Counted from the stretch's first letter, positions 21,911-35,300 are shown. The stretch is 64,000 nt of DNA from Brachycybe producta (GCA_036925085.1 JAUPFP010000039.1:1781001-1845000); one strand, 5' to 3'. Made by a program: numbers and translations. The notes: a model not told the origin generated them from the letters alone.

Positions 21911-22087
21911 CTGTTTGAAATCAATTTTTGACTATTTTTGTTAAAAAAAAAATGAAACGTTTTACAATTAATAAAAATGATTTTTAAATGATTCATAATT
22001 TTTAGAAAAAAATATCCGAATTTCTCATTTTTTTTAAAAATGTAATATTGCTTAAAATAAGCGATTGAAATGTGTTTACCAGTAATT

Positions 22088-22295
22088 TCGGGCCTGGCTC
22101 ACTACAGCTACCAAAAAAATTTAGGCCTTTTTATTTATGAATACGGTCACTTCAGCTACTTGAGTCATTAAGTTTAGGTTGGATTCGGTTTCATTAGGTA
22201 AGGTTCGGTTAGGGAGAAAGGGTTATATTTTTTTGGTAGCTGTAGTGACCCACCCAAGTAGCTGTTTTCCTCCTAGTAGCTGTAGTGAGCCAGTC
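22088..22295. repeat. Small inverted-repeat element with GGCTCACTACAGC ends
   Basis: The left end GGCTCACTACAGCTACCAAA is inverted at about 22232 as TTTGGTAGCTGTAGTGACCC and again at about 22278 as AGTAGCTGTAGTGAGCC. It looks like a ~200 bp non-autonomous element whose right end is partly duplicated. Confidence 0.6.
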
Positions 22296-22667
22296 CCAAA
22301 AAGAACCTTAAATTTAATTGCAAAAAATTCCACCATTGCAATAGGAGAAAATGGAATCATATCCGTAAATTCCACATCCAGAGCATCAACATCATCATAT
22401 TGAATAGGTGAGCCATCATGGGGCCCCGGTGTCCCCCTGAAATGCCGACAATAAACGTGGCATGGCAGCACTTTGTACTAGATGTTTCTAAAGTACACAT
22501 TAAAATGACCGTGTGGATGCAATTTCACGTTGATTATGGTTTCGTAATTCGCCCTTCTTTTTCAGAAGAGAATGACTGATTATGACGCATTAAATAAATC
22601 AAAAGACTAAGGACAAATGGAATTAAAAATAGATTGAACTCCATTTGCATGCAATGTATCATCAGAT

Positions 22668-22925
22668 TTACCCATATTTCAGCGTGTGCCCTTCCTCCTT
22701 CTCTGGCGAATTTGTAATATTTGGGTGCATTTGACAGTTCTGTTCACGTCCGTGATTACATAGAGTTTGTTCACACGAGCAACTACTACCAATGTGTTTT
22801 TTGCCACCACAGCGGCAATAAGTTTGTTGAATCAAGCCACAAGTAGCTGGCTCCCATTTATTTTCAATTGTGGTTCGTGTGAAGCACAAGCCGCGACCGA
22901 CGTCAACCTCTTTGTGGCGCCACAA
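22668..22925 (-). other. Cysteine-rich open segment, unassigned
   Basis: An 85-codon minus-strand open frame without an ATG start. It contains TYCRCGG and CSCEQTLCNHG, about ten cysteines in total. It ends near a GGTAAAT sequence (about 22669 on the complement) that could be a splice donor. I recognise no domain. It could be one exon of an unknown gene, part of a decayed element, or chance. Confidence 0.2.
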
Positions 22926-22928
22926 AGG
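22911..22928. repeat. 18-bp perfect palindrome
   Basis: CTTTGTGGCGCCACAAAG reads the same on both strands. It is a possible dimeric binding site or the tip of an eroded inverted repeat. Confidence 0.6.
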
Positions 22929-22957
22929 GGTTCACGCCAAGCTAATGTATATGATGA

Positions 22958-23065
22958 GACAGACTAAACGTCTGTATGATGATACTGAAAATTCTCAAAT
23001 TTCCGCACTTTTTATGATCATGATACTGATTAGTCGGTATCATCATACAAACGTTTAGTCTATCC
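22958..23065. repeat. Hairpin-forming inverted repeat
   Basis: GACTAAACGTCTGTATGATG and ATACTGA pair with the inverse TCGGTATCATCATACAAACG and TTTAGTC, giving arms of about 28 bases with two or three mismatches and a 45-base loop. Confidence 0.7.
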
Positions 23066-23889
23066 CCTGTATAATCCCTTTTAAAATATATTGCATTATT
23101 GTAACGAACCACATTCAGGGGTCTAATAGAATTATCAAAAAGTATCGTAGCGCTCTTTCGGGCGATCGGAAAGTGGTTGGCTAGGCCACTAATTCTATTA
23201 TGGTTCGGGAGGAAGGGAACAAATTAGTCCCATACATTTCCTCACAAGTTCCTCTTTCAAGAACCTTTACAGTTTTAAGGATCTTTTGTTGTCTGCTACT
23301 CCTCGGGCTTTCGCCCGTAAAAAGCTGGTTGATCGTGCTGTCTTCAGAAGTCTCATCTAGTGCTGGAGAGCCAGGTTTACACCTGGGTTGACAGTGCTAG
23401 ATGACAAAATGTTAAAGTCCTTCGTTTTGTTTTTAAAAGATAAAAATAACTTCAACAACTCTTTAACTATAATTTCCAGTTTATTTACATCTCATCATCT
23501 CTAGGCAAATTTGGGCATAATGTCTGTGTCCAAATAATTGCTTTCGAGACTGCTTTCAAAACTTCTCTCCACAAGACTGCTTACACGAAAATACATGGTT
23601 ATTTATACCCAAAAAGAGGATACTGAGAACACTTTCTCAGTATTCTCTGATTGGGCAAAATCAAACTTAAAAACCAAACTGGCCAATCAACATGATTGAC
23701 CAGTGGTCACTAAAATATAGACAAGTGATTCATCGTAATCAAAACAAAATTACAAAAGAAAGTTTTCACCCCATAGACCCAATGCTGAGGCTTATCAAGT
23801 CGATCTCTTTGTATTAAGGGGTGGGACTGGGAGGAAAAAGGGACCCAAGACCCAAGACAGGATATTGGCATCGTCATCAGCTGAGGGAA

Positions 23890-23927
23890 CTGGGTCAATC
23901 CTCTGTACGTGAGTACAGAGGGTTGAC
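23890..23927. repeat. 15-bp stem hairpin with GTGA loop
   Basis: GTCAATCCTCTGTAC, loop GTGA, then GTACAGAGGGTTGAC. The single mismatch would be a G-U pair in RNA, and GUGA is a GNRA tetraloop. Confidence 0.7.
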
Positions 23928-24428
23928 AAAGTTCCAGGCCACTCTAAAAATAAACAAACGATCCAAAAAAAACTAAACGAGCCAGGATCGCTCCTGGACA
24001 TATCGTTTCATTATGCATACATTGATCGCTCAACTTTACACAATTCCGTTCAAAAGACGAGGTTTGAGAACAGTGTTGGTGGGGACAGGAACGCCGTAAA
24101 GAAAAAGAAGGAACTTGAAACGATATTAGGTACTAGGAACATTCCTAATACTATAGTACACACAGCTGATATTTTAAATGCATTTAAATAATGTGTTCTA
24201 CCAGAGCCAACAAACAATATGTTGGATTCAATTTATTCAGTTAATAATCTCAAAATATTGAGTTAATACTTAAATATAATATATCTATCTGAACTATTGA
24301 CAAAATATCGATTTAATATTTCAATTTAAAATATTAATAATTAAGTCAATTTTTATTTGGATCATGTCCTTAACTGGATTCCGTATAATTAATTCACTTA
24401 AACACATTTAATTTGAATTCCTTTAACT

Positions 24429-24466
24429 CATGTGTGTACAAGGTATAATACCTTGTACACACAAGA
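24429..24466. repeat. Near-perfect palindrome
   Basis: TGTGTGTACAAGGTAT is followed directly by AATACCTTGTACACACA, giving arms of about 16 bases with no real loop. Confidence 0.75.
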
Positions 24467-25039
24467 GGTTCTGTGAAAATTTTTATAGGAAATGTAGTTG
24501 ACCGCGTTTGCCGCTAGGGGCGCTATTTGGCTCTAACTTCAGAAGTTCAAAAAAAATCTCGTTACAGCGGCCGCATACAACAACAACATTTAATAAGGAA
24601 CGAAACAGATGGCATCTACAATCATATTCACAATGAACAATTGAAGCAAGATTATGGACAAACCGCACATACCGTTATTCAACGATTTATTAATCAGTGT
24701 TACGTCATATTCATATAATTATACCGATTTCTACGTACATGATGTCATATTGGTGGGTAAATCGATGAGTGACAGAACGTGCAGAAAAGTAAATTACGAA
24801 ATAGAGTTGACGTAATATGGCGTCTTAAACTTGTATGCAGTTCTAAACGTCAAATCCGCGCCATAATTGTACTCCCATTTGAGAAAATAATTTAAATACA
24901 AATACAAGACGTCATTTGAACGTATTCTTTCTATGTGACACCGTATATGGCATAAAAAGATTAGAATTGTTTTGATTATGTCTATGGGCACCTAATTAAA
25001 TATTAGCCTCAAACACACTCATATATGTAAATGAGTATA

Positions 25040-25262
25040 CCTGCCTCGGCATAATAAGAAGCATATGACGTCAAGGGGGTTGGTGTAAAAGTAAGGATTG
25101 TGACATTTATTCAGACAGAATAGGAGTAAATGCAAACATTCTCAACAGAGAAAAACATAAAGGGTTCTTCCATTTTTTATCAAACAAAATGACAATAATG
25201 AGCCGATGTTTTTCGTTAGCCCCTCTGACGTCACAAGCTTCTTCTTACGATGCGACAAGTAA
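25040..25262. repeat. GACGTCA inverted-repeat element (family D), copy 3
   Basis: Begins with CTCGGCATAATAAGAAGCAT and ATGACGTCAAGG. Ends CCTCTGACGTCACAAGCTTC then TTCTTACGATG. The inner TGTGACATTTATTCAGACAG resembles the inner part of the other copies. Confidence 0.6.
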
Positions 25263-26141
25263 ACTACTGTAATTAAAAAAGCCATTTTTGCATGTTATGT
25301 AAATTTTCGAAATCGATATTTTGAATTAACAATTAAATTTTTAATATTTATATTTTTTTTATATAAAAATATATTTAATTTTTTATATTAATAAATGAAT
25401 TTTTGTAATGTTGAATTTGTGTCGTGAATAATTAGTTTTATATCAAATATTTTAAATCAAGAATTTTAAAAATTTGTCAAATAAAAATTGAATAATTATA
25501 CCAATTATCTTAATTTGTTACTTCATTATTAAGTTTTATTACAATTTTATATCAGGGCCTTCATGGATATTTATGTTTTTTTTTTCTTCTCTAAAATAGA
25601 GCACGAATTATTTTTTCAACAGTGCCATATTTTTTTGCTTTTTAGAGGCCCCTGCGGGCCCGAGTCAAATTGCCCCACTTATGGGCGGTCCTGATTAAAG
25701 TCAAGGTTGATTCAATCTCATTTTGACTGAAACAGCGCCTCATATTTATTATTGGTACTCGGTGGAGTATTTTGGAAGTAACGGCGTTGAAAACGATCGC
25801 GATGAAGTCACTTTTTGTGGTGATGAAATCGAGTTGTTACTCGTGAGGGAGGCTATCTTTATAAAGAAGCCTATGTGGCCCATGAGCTAAATTATAGCCT
25901 CGCATCATCTGACACATTTCAAATAAGAGTCAAATTCAAAAGCAGCGTATTGATTCCTATGCGCAGCATGCAGAGGCCTACAGAAAACACACTCGTTTTC
26001 AACTATTTTCGTCTTTTTACACGTTTTTGGCTGCTATAATTGGCATTAATCCGTACGTAACTCTAAAGATAAATAAGTGTGCATGCACACGCCTCTCTTT
26101 CTGTTATATACAGTATATATATAGAGAGATACGAGTGCGTG

Positions 26142-26283
26142 CACGTGCTACCGGCAAAGAGAGCAACAAAGAGAGGCCACGTGCTCTTGATTGGCTGGCC
26201 CCTCTTGCTGAGCCCTGGTTTTTTTCATCCTTATTGTCCGCTTGAGAATTTTTTTTTTAAAAACGGGGCCCGTCACCCACGTG
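26142..26283 (+). promoter_or_regulatory. Three CACGTG E-boxes upstream of POLR1A
   Basis: CACGTG occurs at 26142-26147, 26178-26183 and 26278-26283, with an inverted CCAAT (ATTGG) at about 26190. All are within 240 bases of the POLR1A start codon. CACGTG is the Myc/Max site, and Pol I and ribosome-biogenesis genes are established Myc-network targets in animals. The spacing and cluster fit that regulation; binding is inferred. Confidence 0.55.
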
Positions 26284-26330
26284 GTGATTTGATTTGTGCG
26301 AGATTTACTAATTATGATTGTTTTCGTTTC

Positions 26331-26375
26331 AGGCGACTTCTCTGATCCGATCCGATCCGATTGTTAACCTGAAAG
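26331..26375 (+). promoter_or_regulatory. Splice acceptor and short 5' leader of POLR1A
   Basis: TTGTTTTCGTTTCAG ends at 26332, with a TACTAAT branch-like motif at about 26307. This leaves a 43-base leader before the ATG at 26376, including GATCC repeated three times. It is either the end of a 5'-untranslated intron or a spliced-leader acceptor. Confidence 0.5.
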
Positions 26376-29300
26376 ATGCAGAACATGAAACTGATTCCTA
26401 GACATCAGACGAATGGACTCGCGTTCAGCACTTTCTCGAAGGAGGAAGTGCTCAAAATGAGCGTCCTAGAAGTGACCAATCCTAACGCCGTTGACATTCT
26501 TGGACATCCGACGGCCAACGGTGTTCACGACCCGCGTTTCGGTATTTTTCTCCTCTCCTTTCTCTCCTAAAACTCAATTCCATATCATTCATTCGTTCAT
26601 TTCTTAAGGTTCGATTGAAATAAAAGAAGCTTGCGTCACTTGTGGAAGTTTTTCATCGAATTGTTACGGTCATTTTGGTCACATCGTTCTACCGGTTCCC
26701 GTTTTCAATCCTGTATTGACTACAATTACTTTTCAGGTAACAAATCACAGAATCACGAGAATGGGATACTTGAAACAGAGTTTCGAGAATTATTTCGATT
26801 AGCAACCGCTAGCCTCCAAGCTAACGCTGTGTATAACAATTTCATAGTTTTTGCTTGGAGGCTAGCAACTGCTAGTGGAAAATAACACGCGAAATAAGGT
26901 CAATAAGCTACGTAGTCAGATGCATAGAGGCTAAGCAGCTGTGCGTTGAATGAAATTCTGAACTTTTTCAACTTGAATTTAGTCTAAACAAAGGTTCCAA
27001 CATTAAAGTGAATACGTTTATTTTTCTGTGTTGGGACCTTCTACTTTGAGGATTCAAGTTTTAATGTTCAAAGAAAGAGCCAGATTTTCCCTTTTATAAG
27101 CAAGTGATAAGAGATACCAACATTTAAAGTATTTTAGAAACGAGAAGAGTAACTGGCTCAGTTAAGATGGTTTGTGTACAGCTGATTTTCCAACTTCGAA
27201 CTCGGGAGCAAAATTAAGTGAAAATAGAAAATGATTTTGAAACTAGAACGGTAGCTCAATCACTTAAGGTGATATCTTTTGAAATAAACTTTTAAGTGAG
27301 TTTGAAAATGACCCAACTTTAAACAGCAGACAATATTTTTTTTGTCTATGAAAGTTTATTTTGAAATATATCAATATGAAAATACCTATTAAGTGATTCA
27401 ATTACTCCTGTAGTTTTCAAAACACTTTCTAGTTTCTCGTAATTTATTTCCCAACAAACAGAATAGTCAGAGTTCGAGAGGTTTCCACTTTTAAAACCAC
27501 CGTAGTTATTTTCAAAAGGATTACGTTTGAAACGTCGTTACTTAGTAAAAGTTCGTTAATCCATTTATTCGTATTTTTTTTTTCTTGGTATCTTGATAAA
27601 AAATCAAAAAGCTTATTAAGGGTTCGTGCCTGAAGTGTTGCCATATGATGGCGTCACAGGAAACGACGATGTTATTACTGTACCAACTGATGGCACTCAA
27701 TCACGGTCTCACCTCCGTTGCCATGGATATGGAGGAGGTTGTATCACAGATCGTAGCCGATAACCATTCTTTGACTAGCGACGATGTCAAACTTGTGAAG
27801 GAGAAATTGGAAGGAATGATCACCGATGCTGTCGGAGGAGGAGAATCTAGTACGTAAATCTATGGAGGGTCGAGGTTCTTTCGAATAGCAACCATCAAAT
27901 TACCAATGATTGGGAATCAGCGAGCCGTAATTTGAGTAAGGCGCCGCCCTTGAGCACAAAGCGTAGGGTTGAAAAATAACTAGAATGTTACCACTAAGTG
28001 GGGTCCGGCTGTTTTATTTTTGCCTCGGTAGCAAAATTACCTAGTTACGGCTCTGTTTGAAACTTCTCGTCTTTCCACCCTTTACGTTCAAATCTTTTTT
28101 GATGCAAACACGAAACATGCGCAAGCGTTACATGGAGACGATTGTAATTTTAAAGTTGTTTTGCTGTGATGTTAACGAGGTTCCGGAATAACTTAATAAT
28201 TTTTAACTATTTGTGGATAATGGTTATCTGATTTTATTTTGCGTCTGGATATCCATTCAGGTAGTAGATTTAAAATGGATCCCTGTAATATATTTGATGT
28301 GCCTCGTCTAAGCTTTTAAGTGGTGTGGTTTACGCTATTGTTTTTATTACAATTTAACCAAAGAGGTATTCTAGTTTTCAATGTTAGGTTTCATCGGTTA
28401 ACCTAGCCCACTCATTCAACGTATAAGGGAAAAAATACTTTAAAAATGCCATATGGACCTCTATGTAAATTCAAACTTCTGCACGCGTTTTTCTCTCTGG
28501 AGTGTTTGGTGTTTGCACCGCAAAAAGAAAAGATTTCTATATTCGTACACAGCTTGACAAGATCTTATCGACGAGCTGTTGTATATTCAAATTGGTGGCT
28601 GCATTTCGAAAGAATTTGCGATTTTTTAATCTTTGATGCCCTCCCCTCTTGCTATCGTCTCATTCTCTCGCTATGAATAATTAATTAGAATTGAACGAAT
28701 CGTCGAAAATGGACGTAATGGTGAAGAGCGTTGTCGACTGTCGAAATATTGTCATCGGTAATTACTTTAGTGCAATTGCTGTTGGTAAAACTTGTTGTCC
28801 ATGGTGTTCCTGCAAGAGGAGGACGATGTACTTGGAGTCTCAAGCGAGGATCATTCTCGGTGTACGTGCTGCTTCCGTTAAGAAACCGTTGGTGAAGACT
28901 ACGGCAAAGAAGAAAAAGCGTTCCAAAAAGAAGGAGTGAGTGTCGATCGCACAACAATTTTAAATGGCCATTATTTTTTTTATAAAATAATCGTTCATAT
29001 TTTTTTACAATAATAAAACCCAATATTTTGTAATTAATTTTATTAGTTTAATTTTTATTGAAATTAGTTATAAATTGTAATATATTAAAATAATGGCAAT
29101 TTTACATTAAGAAAATAAGAAAATAAAAATAAAAATTTGAATTTAAAATACGGTGGTTTTAAAGTGTAAACGGTGCCTCTCCAACTCTTTTGATTATTGT
29201 TTTTCGGGAACAAAAATTAAGAGAAATTTGAAAGTGTTTTAGAAACTAGAAGGCTAATTCAATCTTTTCATGTTGAATATCTCTCAAAACAAACTTTTTA

Positions 29301-32300
29301 TTGAAAATGACTCAACATTTAAGTGGACGGTATTTTTTATATTTTCGTCATTAAAAAGTTTATTTTGAAAGATACCAACATGAAAATTCCCTTGAGGTAG
29401 TTTATAAACTGTAAATATTCCACTCGGAATCTGATTATGATGTCTTTGAAGTGCAAAATGAAGAGAAACTTGAACGTGTTTTAGAAACTAGAAGAGTAGC
29501 TCATTCACTTATGAGTATTTTTTGTTACCTCTCAAAATAAGCTTTTTTGTAAAAGTTTTAAAATAACCCAGCAGGAAGTAGATGTTATTTTTTAATTTTG
29601 GGCTATATTTGAAATATTTGGGCGTTTATTTGAAAGATATGAACATGAAATAGCCTTAAGTGATTGAGCTACACTTTTAGTTTCTAAAAACACTTTATTT
29701 CTCATTAAACGCGGAATAGTCACAGGAACTGTAATAACTTCAAGACTGAAGTCTTGAAGGGGTTTTAGAAACTAGAAGGATAGCTGAATCACTTAAAGAG
29801 ATGTTCATTCTCGAAGAAACGTTTTACTGAAATTTGAAAATGATTTAAATTTCAAATAAAACGATTACTTTTAAAAAATACGACCAATGAGAATGTTTCC
29901 TTTTGCGATTCATTTAGTTTTATATTTTCTAAACACGTTCACATTTCTTCCAAAAGTTGTTTTCAAAATACAGAATAACCGGAGTTTAATTAAGAGCTGG
30001 TTAAAAAAGAAAATCAATTAAAAAACCACGTGATTTAAACTAAAGAACTGTTTTGGGTAACAGATCACGACCCAAGAATTGCTACTATTGATTTCAAACA
30101 AGATTCTTGTTCAAATTTGTTTGAAGGGATGACGACGAGGAACTTGAAGAGGATCTTTTTCCACATCAAGAAGAGGCAGAGAACACAATGACGAACGACA
30201 ATGTGGAAGAGTTCACGCCCGAGAATCAAGTGTACATGTCACACATTGAAGCAAGGGAACATCTCCTTAAAGTCTACAAAAATGAACATTTAATCCTCGA
30301 CCAGATTTTCGGCTCTTTGGTAGATTCTAAAACCGATTCTTCCAAAGTTTCTCCGATAGAGGGACTCTTTCTAGAAGTTCTTCCGGTTTCGCCGACTCGA
30401 TTTAGACCTGTGACGTTTTTGCTTACAAGCCATTTATATAAAAGACCATCCAATTTTCATTTATATGGGTTTTTCTTTCCCTCTCTCCTTCTAGATGTGT
30501 ACTTTAAATGGAGAAAAATTCGTCAATCCACATTCGTCAATCTTAAATCGTTTGGTTCAGGAGTGTATTCAACTGCGTCACGTCATGCTTATGATACAAC
30601 GTAATGAAGTGGAATATCCAGAGGAATTAAAGGTCTCTTTAGAAATAATATCTCGTAATTGAAAATCGAAGAAACGAGTTTATAGGAAATTTATTTATAA
30701 AATAAAAAAAAGAAATCTCAGCTAAGGCGGTTTTCAAACAGTTGAGAATTAACTCTGGTTATTCTGAAGCGACATGAAGATGCAATTGATTTAATTAATG
30801 ATAGTGGTTTTTCTTAAAATTAGAAGAGTAAAGGAATCTCTAATACGCATTTTCGCGTTGATATTTTTAAAAATGAACCTTTTCGTCGATATTGAAAAAA
30901 AAAATCCGTGAATTCTTTTGGGCTATGAGCTGCTAAGCCTCCAATCTAAGGCTGTGGAGTTGTTATATGCAGTAGGTTGTGTCAAAAGCATGAAATAAGG
31001 CCAAGAAAAGGTTTACAATCCCCCGTATAGAGGCTAAGTGGTTCCTATTTGAAATTTTTTTGTTTTGCTTAGCTTGGATGCTAAAGAATACCCACACAAA
31101 ATATGGCGAAAATGCTGTGCCATCTCTTGCATACAGACTGGTAATAAAAAAGTCCGATTTTTCTTATATGTTTGAACTTTACATTGTAGAAAAAACGGAG
31201 TTATTTTCGCCTTTTAAGAAAAAACTGCGATAAAAAGTTTATTTTGGAAGATATCATCATGAAAAACACTTATCAGTATCACCAAGTATTTTAGTTTCTA
31301 AAACACTATGCATTTCTTGATGTTTCTCGTTTGTGTGAAAACCGTAAATTTATGTAGATCCGCGGAAGAGAATTCAACTATAAAGCTGCCTTAAATAGAT
31401 TTTTTCCCCTTGTTACTCGATCGTCAGTGACATTCAGTAAATAGAAAAAAATATTTCTTACTTTCTAAAAGTATCTTACAACGCAAGTGGCTGGAAAAAC
31501 TCCTATTGAAAAAATGCACCATTTGTGGTTCAATTTGCAAGTCCAAGTGAACTCGATCTACCATGGTAGCACGGATAAAGTATCCCTGGTAAACATAGGA
31601 GGCGTCAAACAGGTTCAATTATAACGGAGGACACAAAACGTCACCTTATATCGTTTGATTATAATTTTTTTCTTATATAATCAGCTGTTGGAAAAAAAGG
31701 AGGGAATGTTTCGAATGTATATGATGGGCAAAAGGGTCAACTATGCAGCTCGATCGGTCATTTCTCCGGATCCATACATCAACGTTGATGAGATTGGAAT
31801 TCCGGACGTTTTCGCTAAGAAATTAACTTATCCTCAGCCGGTTACACCTTGGAATATCAAACAGATGCGACAGGCTGTCATCAATGGTCCCAAAGTTCAT
31901 CCAGGGTAACGAAAAGAACCGAAAAAAATGTCAAACGTTGCTGTGCCTTTGTGTGGTGCAGAATAAACTATAAGAACGCTTTTTTTTTTAAAAACAAAGC
32001 ATAAAAGAATTTCAAGATGTATCTTTCATTTTGTCGCCAAAAAGTCTTTCAAAAGTCGTCCGTGTGTTCCAACCCTAAGAGAATATTCACAGTCCTAGGG
32101 GCGTTTACACTCCAAACACACTTTTAAAGAGGGAAAAATGAAAATCTTAAAGTTTCAAATTATCATAAAAAGATTATTAAAAGATACGAGATGAGAAAAA
32201 TTCTTTCTGCGGTTTTGGTTACTTTTTCTCAATAAGTTTGTTGAAATTCGTTTTTAAAGTTGCGTTTTAAAAAGCATTAATTCAATTTTTTGCATTGTAA

Positions 32301-35300
32301 ACAAAAAATAATGTAAAAAAATGTCATAATTAAGGGCCGTGTTGGTACAGAACGAAGATGGCTCGACTGTGGCGCTAAGTGAAAATAGTAACCAGAGAGA
32401 AGCCATCGCAAAACAGCTGCTGACACCTTGTTTGGATAACACTATAAAACGATGCAAAATAGTCAGTATAAATCACTTTCTAAATTGTAGTTTTGATTTG
32501 ACAAATGGATTTTTTGTGTTTTCATCTTTTTTTTTTCAGGTTTATCGGCATCTTCAGAACGGCGACATCCTTTTAGTGAATCGACAGCCGACGTTGCACA
32601 AGCCAAGTATCATGGCACACAAGGTCGATCGTCAAAACGTTTCCCCCAAGATCATGAACCTTTTTTGTACACGATATTCATTTTGTCAATGTTTCGAAAT
32701 ACTTTAGGCTTGTATCCTTGTTGGCGAAAAGACGCTTCGTCTCAACTATTCAAACTGCAAGAGTTACAATGCAGATTTTGATGGTGACGAAATGAATGCT
32801 CATTTTCCTCAAGGCGAAGTTGCGAGGGCCGAGGCATACGGTATCGGTAAGTAAAATCAATTATGACAATGTTAATGTTTGCTCAATGTTACCTCGACGC
32901 CACAATGATGTCACTCCCCTTGTTGTTTTATAGTTAGCGTCAATCATCAGTATCTGGTTCCTAAAGATGGAACTCCGTTGGGAGGTCTCATTCAAGACCA
33001 CATCATCTCTTCTGTCCTACTAATGATACGAGGAAAATTCTTTGGAAGGCATGTTCGAAACCCAATGAAACTTTAAAAAACCCAGCTTAAGATGGTTTAT
33101 GAATAGCCGATTTTCAAACTCTGGGTATACTGCTTTTTGGGTGAATCTAGAACGATGATAGCTTAAATCACTGAAGTTATTTTCATGTTGATATCTTTCA
33201 AAATGAACTTCTTGTAGACAAAAATTAAGAAAATTTCATTGGCTTATTTTCAAACTAACATAAAAAGCTTATTTTAAAAGATATTGCTCTGAGAAAAAAA
33301 AAACCCATTCGGGGCTACCCTTCTAGTTTCTAACAAACTAAAGCTTCTTCTAGTGCTGCTTCCAAAAGACATGATTACCAGAGTTTGCGAGAGACCCCGT
33401 TTTATACTCTAAAGCCAGCTTAAGATAAATTTTAACAATTAAACAGGGAGGATTATCAGCAGTTAGTATTTGGAGCCCTTACAAACAGGAGAAATTGCGT
33501 CCAACTACTTCACCCATCTATCCTAAAACCTTGCGTGTTGTGGTCCGGCAAACAGGTCGTTTCGACCGTCATCATTAATACCATTCCGATCGGAAATCAT
33601 CTATTGTCATTGACCGGAAAGTCCAAAATTCCATCAAAGGTCATCTTTTTTTTACAATTTAACTCTGAATGTTTTAGAAAAGGAAGTCCTAAATGTTAAG
33701 TTTTGTTTTGGTTGCACAACAGAGTTGGCTAAAAAGTACACCCAGGAATTGGTTGGCCGGCGGAACGAAGCTTGAAGGTGTCTCGATGACAGAGAGCGAA
33801 GTTGTCATTCGTAACGGAGAGGTTTTATGTGGCATCTTAGACAAGGCCCATTGTGGTCCAACGCCATTCGGACTCATTCACTGCTGTTACGAGGTGGAAA
33901 ATTCGATTTTGACGTATTTTACAGAACTAACCGTTTCTTATTGCTTCCGATTTTCAAACAGTTGTACGGAGGCGAAGTTTCTGGACTTTTACTTTCCCAT
34001 CTGGGCCGCTTGTTCACTCATTTTCTACAAATTGAAGGTTTTACTTTGGGTGTCAAAGACATTCTCGTCACATCAAAGGTAATTTAATGATTACGCCAAG
34101 CCCATTTGAGTTACGAGCGCAGATTCGCAGATATGCGTTTGCGGCACTTTTGATTCTGTAAACGTAATAAAAATACACAGAACTCGAACGCGTTCAACTT
34201 ACGTGGGAATCTTTGGATCTAATTAACCGCGTAAGTTGGAAGACTTAATGTACTCTGCAAGCAGACCAAAAGGGTTTATGACAGAGGGACAATTAAATCC
34301 AGAAACCACAGAAGAAATGCCTCGTTAGAATAGTCTATTAACATATGTCATAAAAATGTCCCCATGCAAATGTAAAACTGAAATCCTTAAGAATCTCTTA
34401 AAATATACGCGTAATTTCCTTTGTTCATAACATTTTCAGGAAGTAACTTCCATTGTCAATGTATAAGTGACCAAAATACCACTTTGTTATCGTTTTAGTG
34501 GTCACTGCTACCTTTATTAAATAGCATTGCACAGTGCACAAGCTGTTATTTTACAACAAGAACATTTATAAATAAATTACGAATGTGGATTGTTGTAATT
34601 GCTTTGATGATTACAGGCTGACAAGAAGAGGACTCATTACATGCGTAAGGCACGAAAGATAGGTGTAGAAGTTGTCTGTGACGCGTTGAATGTGGACAAG
34701 GAGGACGCAGATCCTGAGACACTGAACGAAAAGATGGCGGCTGCACATTTGAGCCAAGACGACGTCTTGATGAAGCAACTCGATCTGTCGATGAAAGTTC
34801 GTACGGACGAATTAAACAACAAAATCAACAAGTAACTCGAACACGCTTCGAAACTTCGTATTACCACACGGTGATAACGTCTCATTTTTCACGTTTTAGA
34901 GTGTGCGTTCCAGATGGTCTCTTACAACATTTTCCAGATAATAACCTTCAGTTGATGATCTTATCTGGTGCCAAAGGAGCCACAGTGAGTGTTTTGCGAT
35001 AGAACTTTGAATGAATTGTCACAATCTAAACCTCTTAAAAATTTTCCCCTTTTTTGTTTCATTAGGTGAATTCTATGCAAATCTCTTGTATGTTGGGTCA
35101 GATTGAATTAGAAGGATGTCGTCCTCGGCCAATGGGAAGTGGTAAAACTTTGCCTTCGTTCGTTCCGTACGATCCGTCACCCAGAGCGGGCGGATTCGTC
35201 GATTGTCGCTTCCTCACTGGAGTCAGACCCCAAGAATACTTTTTCCATTGCATGGCCGGAAGAGAAGTAGTGTTTGTGCACACGTTAACAACTCTTCGAG

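Larger units (their letters stand above)
19144..26141. other. Repeat-rich intergenic region
   Basis: Seven kilobases without a convincing gene. It holds two diverged copies of a ~250 bp unit (19481-19740, 19880-20135), two copies of a ~305 bp unit (20411-20720, 20851-21155) and three hairpins sharing one sequence. It also contains a partial family A MITE (21755-21910), a GGCTCACTACAGCTACC element (22088-22295), several perfect palindromes (22911, 22958, 23890, 24429) and a GACGTCA element (25040-25262). Two short cysteine-containing minus-strand reading frames (22223-22471, 22668-22925) have no recognised homology. Confidence 0.6.

Noticed and set aside
23280..23410. CGGGCTTTCGCCCG and CATCTAGTGCTG stem-loops resembling a structured RNA
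   Set aside because: Short stems only; no match to a known RNA family that I can recall, and similar hairpins are common in the surrounding repeats.
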